Source: UBA3946 sp002385755
GTDB lineage: Bacteria > Bacillota_I > Bacilli_A > ML615J-28 > CAG-698
Assembly (NCBI GenBank): GCA_050953085.1
Contig: JBMNLX010000003.1
Coordinates: 186,001 to 250,000, forward strand
Length of the DNA stretch: 64,000 nucleotides
Direction of reading: 5' to 3'
Shown here piece by piece: positions 1 to 8,222 of the stretch (position 1 is the stretch's first letter; each line of letters starts with the position of its first letter). The position numbers and the translations under genes were made by a program. Under the pieces are notes generated by a model that did no database searches, was not told the origin of the DNA, and saw only the letters and a program-made list of their open reading frames with translations.

Positions 1-2321
1 AGCGCCCGAGCCTTGACGTCGGTTTGCTTAAAGGCGGTTTCCGTGTCGGCGTAATAACAAACGGGAAATTCCAATCCTTTTGATTTGTGAATCGTCATCA
101 TGTTGACGGCTTCCTCGCTGATAACCGCCGGCCGCTCCAGCTCGGCGGCGGGACCGGCTTCCTCCAACGTCTCGAGATACGCGACCGCGTCGGCGAGGCG
201 ATAGCCGATTTTATCGAGCTCGCGAAACTTATTGATGAGAAAGTTCAGTTTGCTTTCCGCCTGCTCGACATTGCCGAGGCTCACTATTTTTTCATAAAAG
301 CCAAAAACCCGGTATATTTCGCCCAAAATTTCGCTTAAGGTCGATTTTCGCGCCGTTTCCTTAATAAATATCAACTTCTCGTAAAACTCGCCATACAGCG
401 ATTTTAGTCCTTCGAGCGGGCCGACGGCGTAAATTTGCGCGATGAGGTCGTCCGGCGCCGCGACGACAAAACTTCGGAGCGCGCCGATCAACGCGTCGGC
501 GAAAAGCCCTTCATCGGGTTCGGCGCCCGACAAGGCCAGCGCGCAGCGGAGAATGTTTTTAATCACGTAAACTTCGCCGCTCTCGGCAAAACCCTCCTCC
601 TTGTGAATCATCAGCGGAATTTTCAGGAACTCGAAGACGCGCTTGTATAAATCGAAGCGCCGCTTCTCGGGCGCGAGGATAGCGAAGTCGGAATAAGAAG
701 CCGGTCGCATCCCTTTTCGCGCCCTATCGTAAACTTGATAGCCGCGCGTCATTTTTTCGCGAATATCCTCGGCGATAATGAACGCCTCGATTTCCTCGGG
801 ACGGAAACCGGGAAGCGGGTCGTAGATCAAAAGCGCGAGGCGGTAATCATCGCCGCCGCGATGACTTAAGTATGTCTCGTTCCCGAAAAGGAGCGCGTGA
901 CCGTCATTATAATCGACCCCGCCCATCTCCGGAGACATCACCCGCGAAAAAACTTCGTTTATGCCGGCGAGGACCTCCGGGCGCGAGCGGAAGTTTTTCG
1001 CAAGATCAATCACGATTCCGCCGCCGTTGTTTTTAAAATCGTGGTAACGGCCCCGAAATATGTCGGGGTTGGCGTTCCGGAAGCGGTAGATCGACTGCTT
1101 GACGTCCCCGACCATATAGACGTTTCCCGAGGAAATTCGCGCGATAAGCATCTCCTGCAAGTCGTTTGTGTCTTGGTATTCGTCGATCAAAATCTCGTGG
1201 GTCTCGTTTTTGATTTTCTCGGCGATTTCCGGGTTTTCTTCCAGCAGCCGGATCGCCATCTTCGCGATATCGTTATAGGAATAGCAGTCAAGGCGGCGCT
1301 TGAAAACCGTCATTTTCGCGTCAAGCCTGCGGATTATCTCAATGATAATTTCCGCGACATCCTTGGTCGATAAAACGTCTTCAATCATTTCTTTCTCGTC
1401 CCGAAAGCTCAGGTAATCCCTGATTTTATCCAGGCTTTTATTGATCAATCCCCGCTGGTAGACTACTTTCGCTTTTTCGGTTTCGTCAACGTTCTTCCGC
1501 GGCAGCGCCGGCATCCTCGTATCAGCCGCCGCGAGGAAATCCCCGTAAGTCCGCGCGCGGAAAAGCCCCGAAAGCGCTTCTTCCGCCTTCCGTAAATATT
1601 CCTTAAGCGTCACGTCGGAAACGACCCCGCGTAGGTAGTCGCGCCGCTGACGGATGCTTTCGACTTCGATTTTCAAAATCTCGATATATTCAGAGACCGC
1701 TTTTTCAAGAAACTCGCGGTCGTAATACCGGTCGACGTATCCCGAAAGATAGCTTTCCTTATCGGCGAGCATCTCCATCTTCTCGTCGATCGCGAGGATG
1801 TATTCCTCGACGACGCGGTCGTTTTTGATTGCGAAAAGGTCGATCAAACGGTGAAACCGCGCGTCCTCCTCGCGATATAACTCCTCGAATATCTCGCTTA
1901 TCAGTTCCTTTTTCCGGCGGCGGAAAATAACCCGATCGCCGATGCTTACGGCGCGGGAAACGCCGAGCAGGTAATGATAACGCCGGACAAGCCGAAGAGC
2001 GAAACTGTCGAAAGTCTGAATCGCGGCTTGGTCAAGACCGTCGAGCGCTTCCCGTAATTCTACCGCGCCCTGCTCGATCTCTTCCCGCAAGCGGGACCGG
2101 ATTCTTTCTTTCATCTCCGCGGCCGCGGCCTTGGTAAAGGTCAGGACGATCAGGCGGTTGATGTCGACCCCCGACTTCAGTATTTGCGCGATCCTTTCCG
2201 TCAGCACCGCGGTTTTACCGCTGCCGGCTCCGGCGTTCACGAGCACGTCGGCTCCGCGCGCGAAAATTGCGCGCCACTGCTCGTCGCTCCAAATAACGTT
2301 TTGCGGTTTTATGGGTATCAT
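1..2321 (-). CDS. addA: ATP-dependent helicase/nuclease subunit A (partial, C-terminus beyond left edge)
   Basis: This is the 3'-5' motor subunit of the AddAB double-strand-break resection enzyme, which generates recombinogenic single strands in the cytoplasm. The minus frame stays open from the ATG at 2321 to the window edge, giving about 773 of roughly 1,200 expected residues. A Walker A motif (AGAGSGKT) lies at residues 30-37, followed by the UvrD motif LTFTKAAAAEM. Near the left edge the helicase motif MTIHKSKGLEFPV is visible (about positions 60-105). The C-terminal nuclease domain is outside the window. The start overlaps the addB stop as ATGA, so the two are translationally coupled. 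Identity is seen directly from the motifs. Confidence 0.95.
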   Translation of the reverse strand, partial: MIPIKPQNVIWSDEQWRAIFARGADVLVNAGAGSGKTAVLTERIAQILKSGVDINRLIVLTFTKAAAAEMKERIRSRLREEIEQGAVELREALDGLDQAAIQTFDSFALRLVRRYHYLLGVSRAVSIGDRVIFRRRKKELISEIFEELYREEDARFHRLIDLFAIKNDRVVEEYILAIDEKMEMLADKESYLSGYVDRYYDREFLEKAVSEYIEILKIEVESIRQRRDYLRGVVSDVTLKEYLRKAEEALSGLFRARTYGDFLAAADTRMPALPRKNVDETEKAKVVYQRGLINKSLDKIRDYLSFRDEKEMIEDVLSTKDVAEIIIEIIRRLDAKMTVFKRRLDCYSYNDIAKMAIRLLEENPEIAEKIKNETHEILIDEYQDTNDLQEMLIARISSGNVYMVGDVKQSIYRFRNANPDIFRGRYHDFKNNGGGIVIDLAKNFRSRPEVLAGINEVFSRVMSPEMGGVDYNDGHALLFGNETYLSHRGGDDYRLALLIYDPLPGFRPEEIEAFIIAEDIREKMTRGYQVYDRARKGMRPASYSDFAILAPEKRRFDLYKRVFEFLKIPLMIHKEEGFAESGEVYVIKNILRCALALSGAEPDEGLFADALIGALRSFVVAAPDDLIAQIYAVGPLEGLKSLYGEFYEKLIFIKETARKSTLSEILGEIYRVFGFYEKIVSLGNVEQAESKLNFLINKFRELDKIGYRLADAVAYLETLEEAGPAAELERPAVISEEAVNMMTIHKSKGLEFPVCYYADTETAFKQTDVKARA

Positions 2322-4759
2322 TGCGCCTCCCGGATGAAATCTAAGTTTTTATCAATTTCCAGTTCCTTGTAATCGTCCTCCTCGCGAAAACAAATGTCGC
2401 GGTAAGGGCAATATTGACAACTGTCGAATTTGCTATGCCTTTTCGGTTCGATCGGGAACCGGCCGGCGAGAATCCCCGCTTTTGCTTCCGCGATTTTTTC
2501 CGCGACGAGCCCCAAGAGACGGGAAAACTCCGCCTCCGTCATAACGCGGGCGGCGTCGGTTTTATGGATCGATCCGTCCCGGTTGACGCGCAAGCCGGCG
2601 ATCGCGTTAAAGCCTGAGCTGGCGTAATACCGGTCGATTAACCTGAGCACGGATTCGCCGCCGTTGGTATAGCCTTTAAGGCGAAAATACTCGCGCAACT
2701 GCTCCTCGAAAGTCTTTCCTTCCTTTCGGGCGAAGACGGAACTCGGCAACACCCTTTGCAAGTACATCCCGGCGAAATGAAATTCCTCCCCGCCGGAGTT
2801 ATTTAACAGATAAAAATATATCGGCAACTGCAAATCAAGGCCGTGGACGACGTTGTTTAAGTCAACCTCGGTATTCCCGCTTTTATAATCGATAACGATC
2901 GCGTAGGTCTTTTCGCCCAACGTCGCCGTCATTATCTTATCGATTTTTCCTTTTAATATGATGCCGTCGCCTAAGGGAACCTCGAATTCTTTTTCCAGAC
3001 CGTATACGGAAAACGCGCATGTTTCCCGCTGTTTTTGCATAAAGCGGTATAGTTTATCCAGAATATCCCGGTATTTCTTGACGAAATATTTCTCTCGGGC
3101 TGTTAGCTGCTTCCCGGTCTCGTTAACGTACTCCGCCGCGCTTTCTTCCAGGAACGCGTCGATGTCGTCAATCTCCGTCTCCGAAAGCAATTTCTCAAGG
3201 CAATGATGGAGAAGGTTGCCGATATATAAAGTTTCCTCGTTCCCCGGGCGGTAGAGTTTCAGGATTTTATCCAAGTAAAACGCGAACCCGCAACGGAAAT
3301 ATTTGTCGAGCGAAGTATAGGAAATAACGAAGGGAACGGAAAAGAGTTTCTTGTAAGTTTTCGGCTCGAGGCCGTCAAACGCGTTTTGATAAGAGCGGTA
3401 AGGATGATCCGGATAAGCCGCCAAAAGCCGAAACATCCTCTCCTCCCGAACGTCATACTTATAATACGCGTCAAGGCGTTTGCCGAGTTCGATTATGTCG
3501 AGCTCGCGGGAATAGCTGACCTCATCCCGGCGCGCGTATTCGGTTTCTCTCCCGCCGCGCTTCTCGACGATAGTCATCACAAGCGGCGACCTCACCGCGA
3601 TTCCGTCGGGGGCCATCAGGGAATAAGAAAGATAAAGATTTTTTGCCCGGTCGATTAAAGCGAGCGCCTTGATTTTCTCCAGGCGGTTTAGCTCCCGCGA
3701 AGTAAGCAAACCCAAGGCCTTCTTTTCCTTATCATCCAGATAATCGTCGTCAAGACGCGTTTTTGGGAAAACGTCCTGATTAAAAACGGGAACGAACAAA
3801 TAATCGTCCTCGTCTCCCGGTTCCTCGACCAAATCGGCAAGGAGCGGCGCTCCGCGATAATCAACGTCGGGAAGCCTGCTTCGGGACAAGGCGTAGGCCA
3901 AATCGTCATAGATATCGCCAACGCGGAGATCAAACGCCATATAACTGTTAAAAATATTGATTAGCGAGCTCACTACCGGGTTTTCCCCGGGGCGGTAAGA
4001 CGATAGCGCGGCCGAAAAAGCCTCGGTAATCGGCTCGTCGCGACGCTTATCCAGTTCGGTCATGATTTCCTTCGTCGCTTCGTATTCAAAAAGACTTTGC
4101 TCGCCAGAGCCGGATAACTCAATACCGAGCAGATGAAAAACCTCGTCAAAGTACGGCCGGTAGGACGCCGGCGGTTTTTGAATTTTGATCTTGTCCGGCT
4201 TTATCCCTTTATCAATAAGCGAAGCGACCTCAAGCCCGAGGGCGAGGATTTCTTCCTTATAATCCTTAAAGCGGTAAATCGGGACTTTCTTCTTTACATA
4301 GGCGCCAGGCGCGTAATCCACGACCCAGCCCAGTCCGCTTAAGATTCCGCGCGCCCGGTTAAACAAATCGTCGGTCCCGTAATCGCCGACGATGATTATG
4401 TCGCGGCCGCGGTAATAATTTAAAACAAGCTCGCTATAATCCAAATAAGCTTTGTATTTCTCGCGAATCTCGCAAAGTTCGTCGATTTTACGGTTGACGC
4501 CGGGGCGGGCGAACAAACTATTCCGCAACAAAATCTCCGCGTGTTCCGGGGTGACTTTCAAGTCAAAGGCCAGCCGAAGCCGCGCCTCCAGCCGCCAGAC
4601 CCCGCAAATATCGCCCGCAGCCGCGGCGGGCGTCTTATACGTCACGTTGCGAAGCGTCCCCGTCGCCGCGAGCGCCGCCGCGAGTTTTTTAATAACCGCC
4701 GGCGAAGCGATAACTACCGGCCGACGGGAGGCGTTAATCAAATCGATTATTTTGTTCAT
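2318..4759 (-). CDS. addB: ATP-dependent helicase/nuclease subunit B, short form
   Basis: AddB partner of AddA in DNA-end resection and Chi recognition. The C-terminal third is a RecB-type PD-(D/E)XK nuclease: GKIDKI and then VIDYKSG supply the acidic and lysine residues. Four cysteines fit the known AddB iron-sulfur cluster: one in YFRCGF and three in CQYCPYRDIC near the C-terminus. At 813 residues it is clearly shorter than typical AddB (about 1,160), and I see no Walker A motif in the N-terminal region, so the inactivated helicase part is reduced. I chose the second ATG: GAGGAG sits 6 nt before it, while the first ATG at 4765 directly abuts that ribosome site. Second gene of the likely 5654-addB-addA operon. 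Confidence 0.9.
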   Translation of the reverse strand: MNKIIDLINASRRPVVIASPAVIKKLAAALAATGTLRNVTYKTPAAAAGDICGVWRLEARLRLAFDLKVTPEHAEILLRNSLFARPGVNRKIDELCEIREKYKAYLDYSELVLNYYRGRDIIIVGDYGTDDLFNRARGILSGLGWVVDYAPGAYVKKKVPIYRFKDYKEEILALGLEVASLIDKGIKPDKIKIQKPPASYRPYFDEVFHLLGIELSGSGEQSLFEYEATKEIMTELDKRRDEPITEAFSAALSSYRPGENPVVSSLINIFNSYMAFDLRVGDIYDDLAYALSRSRLPDVDYRGAPLLADLVEEPGDEDDYLFVPVFNQDVFPKTRLDDDYLDDKEKKALGLLTSRELNRLEKIKALALIDRAKNLYLSYSLMAPDGIAVRSPLVMTIVEKRGGRETEYARRDEVSYSRELDIIELGKRLDAYYKYDVREERMFRLLAAYPDHPYRSYQNAFDGLEPKTYKKLFSVPFVISYTSLDKYFRCGFAFYLDKILKLYRPGNEETLYIGNLLHHCLEKLLSETEIDDIDAFLEESAAEYVNETGKQLTAREKYFVKKYRDILDKLYRFMQKQRETCAFSVYGLEKEFEVPLGDGIILKGKIDKIMTATLGEKTYAIVIDYKSGNTEVDLNNVVHGLDLQLPIYFYLLNNSGGEEFHFAGMYLQRVLPSSVFARKEGKTFEEQLREYFRLKGYTNGGESVLRLIDRYYASSGFNAIAGLRVNRDGSIHKTDAARVMTEAEFSRLLGLVAEKIAEAKAGILAGRFPIEPKRHSKFDSCQYCPYRDICFREEDDYKELEIDKNLDFIREAQ

Positions 4760-4820
4760 ATTCATCTCCTCGGTTAAATTCCCTTTTCCTTAAAACACGC
4801 GGGAACGCGGCGATTCCTTG

Positions 4821-5654
4821 CTAGGTTTCGTTATCGCGTCCGATGTTTTCTCCGTCAAGCGTCGGGAGAATATCTTCCAAAGCTTTATAATATTCTTCCG
4901 CCTTTTCCCGATAAGAGCGGTTCTCGTCGGCGAGTTTCGCGAGTTCCTTGGCGATATACTCCTCGTCAGCAAGCAAATCGCCGACATTATAAGGAAAACT
5001 CTCGACGATTTCTTTGTTTTTCTCCTTGTATTCCGCGATTTTTCCTCGGTAAGCGTCAATTAGCGTCTTGAGGTCGGCGTCCGTTAACGCGTCGGGGAGG
5101 TCCCGGAAAAAAATATTCGCCACGATTTCGCACTCGCGCAACGTCTTAAGGTCGTCGCTTTCGTAGGCCTCGATCGTTTTCTCCCATAAATCCCGGCGCG
5201 CTTCGCCCGTTTCCCCGCCCGCGACGGGGTGAACGAGATCGGCGATTTTATAAAAAATCCGGCTCATTTTTTTCTTCTCTTCCGGCGAGGGCCGGCGGCC
5301 GCGAAAATAAAACACCGCCTCGACGTAATCGGCGAGAATTTCCCGAAGTTCGTCAAAATTCTCCGTCAACTCCTCGTTGATCGTCTTCTCGACTTCCAAA
5401 TGGTCGATGTTCGCGCGCCGGTCGATGAAAGATCGGCAGAGCTCCAGTTTTCGTTTTAAGCGCATGCAGTTTAGATAGGACTGGTAACGTTCGTAGAGGG
5501 CGGCGCCGAACAACAGGCAATATTTATGATAATTGTGCCGGCTCGCTTTCGTCAAATCCTCGTGTTCCTTGTATAATTCAATGAAATACTCTTTAACGTT
5601 CGCCAGTTCTTTCATCAATTCTTCGCGTCCAGTATTCTTTCCCTTTTTATTCAT
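4821..5654 (-). CDS. Helical protein with degenerate J-domain-like region
   Basis: I do not recognise a named function. The 277-residue product is almost entirely helical and charged, with no signal peptide or membrane segment. Around residues 128-185 the pattern FYKIADLVHPV followed by LWEKTIEAYESDDLKTL resembles the degenerate DnaJ-domain family of Bacillota (normally LYRKLAKLLHPD, then LWxRxxEAYxxGDL). The HPD tripeptide is HPV here, so canonical DnaK stimulation is unlikely. It is the first gene before addB-addA, about 60 nt upstream, behind its own promoter. The ATG at 5654 is preferred over the GTG at 5663. A link to DNA repair is only inferred from position. Confidence 0.6.
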   Translation of the reverse strand: MNKKGKNTGREELMKELANVKEYFIELYKEHEDLTKASRHNYHKYCLLFGAALYERYQSYLNCMRLKRKLELCRSFIDRRANIDHLEVEKTINEELTENFDELREILADYVEAVFYFRGRRPSPEEKKKMSRIFYKIADLVHPVAGGETGEARRDLWEKTIEAYESDDLKTLRECEIVANIFFRDLPDALTDADLKTLIDAYRGKIAEYKEKNKEIVESFPYNVGDLLADEEYIAKELAKLADENRSYREKAEEYYKALEDILPTLDGENIGRDNET

Positions 5655-5674
5655 AACAATCACCCGTCATTTTA

Positions 5675-5703
5675 ATTATAATACAAAAAGCGGCCGGATG
5701 CAA
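5675..5703 (-). promoter_or_regulatory. Sigma-A promoter for the J-like gene/addB/addA operon
   Basis: Read on the minus strand: -35 TTGCAT, 17 nt spacer, -10 TATAAT. It lies about 20 nt upstream of the first gene of the operon. Confidence 0.65.
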
Positions 5704-5713
5704 TAAATTGAGA

Positions 5714-6892
5714 CTATAATCGGCTTCGCTTAATGTCCGCGACATAACGGCAAAGGCGCCTAAGCCCTTCTTCCAGCCGCGGGAGCGGGCAAGCGACGTT
5801 GATGCGGATAAAGTCGCCGTAAGCGTCCCCGTAGATCGATCCCGGGTTTACCGCGAGCCCGTAATCGATTAATTCCTCGGTCATTCTCTCCGCCGGGCGG
5901 TTCAAAAACGCCATCTTTACCCAAGCGAGATACGTTCCCTCGGCGCGGTATACTATCGCCTCCGGGATGTTTTCCCGAAAATATGCCTCGAGAAAACGGA
6001 CGTTTTCCTCGATATGGGCCCTCTGGCGCGCAAGCCATGAATCCCCGCGCTCGTATGCCGCCCGCGCGGCCTCGATGCTCAAGGGATTGGCGGCGCCCGC
6101 GTAATTGCGATCGAGTTTCTCCTCAATTCTTCGGCGGATATCGGCGTCGGGAGCGATAATCAGGGAAAAACGCAAACCGGCGAGATTAAATGTCTTGCTC
6201 GGGGCGATGAAAACGACGATTTTTTGATATTCGGAAAAGAAAGAACCCAAGGAGGTAAAGCGATTTTCGAAGAGAATAAAATCGCAGTGAATCTCGTCGC
6301 TTGCCAAGATTACGTCATATTTTCTCGCCAGCCCGACAAGTCTCTCCAGCTCCGCCCGGCTCCAGACCCGACCCGCGGGATTATGCGGGCTACAAAAAAT
6401 CAACATTTTCGCGCCGGAGCGAAATTTTTTCTCCAAGTCGGAGAAATCAATTTCATAACTCTTTCCCGTGTCACGCAAGACGTTTAACGCCAGGGTCGCG
6501 CCGGCGTCGGGGACGACGCGGTAAAACGGGTGATAAATCGGCGGCTGGATAACGACCGCCTCTCCCGGGGCGACGCAAGCGCGGATCGTCCAGTAGATGG
6601 CGTTAACGACGCCGGGCGTCGAAAACATCCACCCCGGCTCCGGGCGGTACCCGTAGCGGCGCTCCGACCAGTCTGCTGTCGCGCGATAAAAGTCCTCGTC
6701 GATATAGGTATAACCGAACGCCCCGTGCCGAACCCGTTTTTCAAGCGCCCGCCTGACGACAGGAGCCGTCGGGTAGTCGGAATCGGCGACCGAGAGCGCG
6801 ATAATATCATCGGGACGCGGTCCGGTTAGACGCGGCAAATCCCATTTGTAGGATCGCGTGTTTTTACGGCTGAATTTGCGGTTAAATGACAT
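5714..6892 (-). CDS. patB: MalY/PatB family C-S lyase (cystathionine beta-lyase-like aminotransferase)
   Basis: A pyridoxal-phosphate enzyme of fold type I that cleaves C-S bonds of cystathionine or cysteine conjugates; some family members also act as regulators (MalY). The N-terminus RKNTRSYKWD and the segment LSVADSDYPTAPVV are typical of the MalY/PatB family. The PLP lysine is in SKTFNLAGL, the cofactor Asp/Tyr region is ASDEIHCD, and PPIYHPF is family-typical. The product is 392 residues, a normal length. I chose the ATG at 6892, with GGAG 8 nt upstream; the open frame runs further up only through the promoter region, where an extended -10 (TGATATAAT) is visible. It is divergent from trxA. 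Substrate cannot be assigned. Confidence 0.85.
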   Translation of the reverse strand: MSFNRKFSRKNTRSYKWDLPRLTGPRPDDIIALSVADSDYPTAPVVRRALEKRVRHGAFGYTYIDEDFYRATADWSERRYGYRPEPGWMFSTPGVVNAIYWTIRACVAPGEAVVIQPPIYHPFYRVVPDAGATLALNVLRDTGKSYEIDFSDLEKKFRSGAKMLIFCSPHNPAGRVWSRAELERLVGLARKYDVILASDEIHCDFILFENRFTSLGSFFSEYQKIVVFIAPSKTFNLAGLRFSLIIAPDADIRRRIEEKLDRNYAGAANPLSIEAARAAYERGDSWLARQRAHIEENVRFLEAYFRENIPEAIVYRAEGTYLAWVKMAFLNRPAERMTEELIDYGLAVNPGSIYGDAYGDFIRINVACPLPRLEEGLRRLCRYVADIKRSRL

Positions 6893-7051
6893 AACTCTAT
6901 TCTCCTTCGTTAATATTATATCATTATCCGCGCAAAGCGCAAACATCAAATAATTTTCGCATAACTTGCCCGGGTCCGGGCGGCTTGGGTGATTTAGTCA
7001 CGGAAAAAAAAGCGCGCGCGGAATATAATAAAAGAAAAAAGGAGGCATATC

Positions 7052-7363
7052 ATGAAAAATGTTAACTTAAAGGAATTCCAGGAAGAATTAAAACAAAACG
7101 AATTGGTGCTCGTTGACTTTTACGCCGATTGGTGCGGCCCGTGTCGGATGCTCGCCCCGGTAATCCAGCAAGTCGCGGCGGAAACCCAGGGCAAAGTGAA
7201 AGTCCTAAAGGTCGACGTCGAACGGGAAAGAGAACTAGCCTATATTTATAATATCGCTTCGATACCGACTTTGATACTGTTTAAAAACGGGAAAGTCGTA
7301 TCCGAAATTCTCGGGTTCCGCCCCAAAAACGTCATCATAAACCTTATCGATCAACACGCCTAA
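7052..7363 (+). CDS. trxA: Thioredoxin
   Basis: A small cytosolic dithiol oxidoreductase that reduces protein disulfides using electrons from thioredoxin reductase. The 103-residue product has the classic active site (ADWCGPCRM, residues about 26-34) and the cis-proline segment SIPTL. AAAGGAGG lies 8 nt before the ATG and a TATAAT -10 at 7024-7029 gives a short leader; the -35 is not convincing. It ends in its own terminator and is followed at once by a redox-type Crp/Fnr regulator gene, which suggests a stress connection (inference). Confidence 0.95.
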   Translation: MKNVNLKEFQEELKQNELVLVDFYADWCGPCRMLAPVIQQVAAETQGKVKVLKVDVERERELAYIYNIASIPTLILFKNGKVVSEILGFRPKNVIINLIDQHA

Positions 7364-7395
7364 AACAACGCCGGCGGCGTTGTTTTCTTTTTTTT
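7362..7395 (+). terminator. Rho-independent terminator after trxA
   Basis: An 11-bp stem (7362-7372 with 7376-7386) around a GGC loop, followed by a T-rich tract. The stem's 3' arm overlaps the -35 of the next promoter. Confidence 0.9.
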
Positions 7396-7408
7396 CCTGT
7401 GGTATAAT
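7380..7408 (+). promoter_or_regulatory. Promoter of the Crp/Fnr-family gene
   Basis: -35 TTGTTT (7380-7385), 17 nt spacer, extended -10 TGGTATAAT (7400-7408). The -35 lies inside the trxA terminator, so termination and initiation are packed together. Confidence 0.75.
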
Positions 7409-7425
7409 GTTGTCGGGGTGATATG

Positions 7426-8100
7426 ATGACCGACGCGATGAAGGATTATTTGCGGGAACATCTGCCTTTTTATCGCGATCTTACGCCGGAAGAGAAAGAA
7501 ACGCTCGAAAATTCCGCCCATTATCGCGCCTACCGGAAAAAGGAATTGATCTATAACGGTCTTGAGGACTGCGCCGGTCTTTATCTCGTTAAGAAGGGAG
7601 AGATGCGGGCTTTTATCGTGTCCGATAGCGGCCGCGAACTCACGGTCTTCCGCCTTTTCGAATTCGATATCTGCCTATTCAGCGCCTCTTGCCTATTAAG
7701 CGAGATTGATTTCGAGTTATCGGTCGAGGCCGCGGTTGACACGGAGGCGATCCTAATCCCTAACGCCGCGTATAACGAACTTTTAAAAAACATCAAAGTA
7801 CTCGCCTATACCAACCGGCTTTTATCATCGCGCTTTAACGACGTCATGTTTTTAATCCGCCAGACGATTTTCGCCGGTCTTGACAAACGTCTCGCGAGTT
7901 TTTTAATCGAGCAGGCGGCCGTGGCCGGCGGCGACGTGATCGAAATCACTCACGAAGAGATCGCCAATCACATCGCTTCGGCGCGCGAGGCGGTGACGAG
8001 AATGCTTAAATTTTTTCAAAACGAAAGATTGATTAGCGTCGGACGCGGTAAGATTGAAATTATCGACTTCTCCCGTCTAAACAAAATCGCTTCCGCGTAA
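7426..8100 (+). CDS. Crp/Fnr family transcriptional regulator
   Basis: A two-domain regulator: an N-terminal cupin/cNMP-like beta barrel (about residues 15-140) and a C-terminal winged helix with the Crp recognition helix (THEEIANHIASAREAVTRML). The FNR-type N-terminal cysteine cluster is absent. In the barrel a CLFSASCLL segment (about residues 83-91) carries two cysteines five apart; as I recall, a similar Cys-x-x-x-S-A-S-C pattern recurs in Crp-like regulators of anaerobic Bacillota, where redox or metal sensing is plausible. The second of two adjacent ATGs (7426) is better spaced from GGGGTG. Its own promoter and the adjacent trxA suggest control of redox genes (inference). Confidence 0.85.
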   Translation: MTDAMKDYLREHLPFYRDLTPEEKETLENSAHYRAYRKKELIYNGLEDCAGLYLVKKGEMRAFIVSDSGRELTVFRLFEFDICLFSASCLLSEIDFELSVEAAVDTEAILIPNAAYNELLKNIKVLAYTNRLLSSRFNDVMFLIRQTIFAGLDKRLASFLIEQAAVAGGDVIEITHEEIANHIASAREAVTRMLKFFQNERLISVGRGKIEIIDFSRLNKIASA

Positions 8101-8161
8101 AAAAACTTCCCGGAAAACCCGGGAAGCGGTCTATCTTTTCGGAACAAACGGAAAAGCAAAT

Positions 8162-8199
8162 AAAGGTGACTACGCTTATCGCCGTAATCACCTTTTTTT
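8162..8199 (+). terminator. Terminator between the Crp/Fnr gene and uraA (probably bidirectional)
   Basis: Imperfect stem GGTGA-TACG...CGTA-TCACC (8165-8192) followed by seven Ts on the plus strand. An AT-rich flank on the other side may serve the converging permease gene. A separate GC hairpin at 8106-8126 lacks a T tract. Confidence 0.8.
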
Positions 8200-8222
8200 A
8201 TTAGCGATAGCTTTTTGCTATT

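Noticed and set aside
87..2337. Several plus-strand open frames at the left end
   Set aside because: They are antisense shadows of addA, which reads open on the minus strand with diagnostic helicase motifs.
7426..8100. Classical FNR oxygen sensor
   Set aside because: The N-terminal cysteine cluster that binds the 4Fe-4S centre in FNR is missing.
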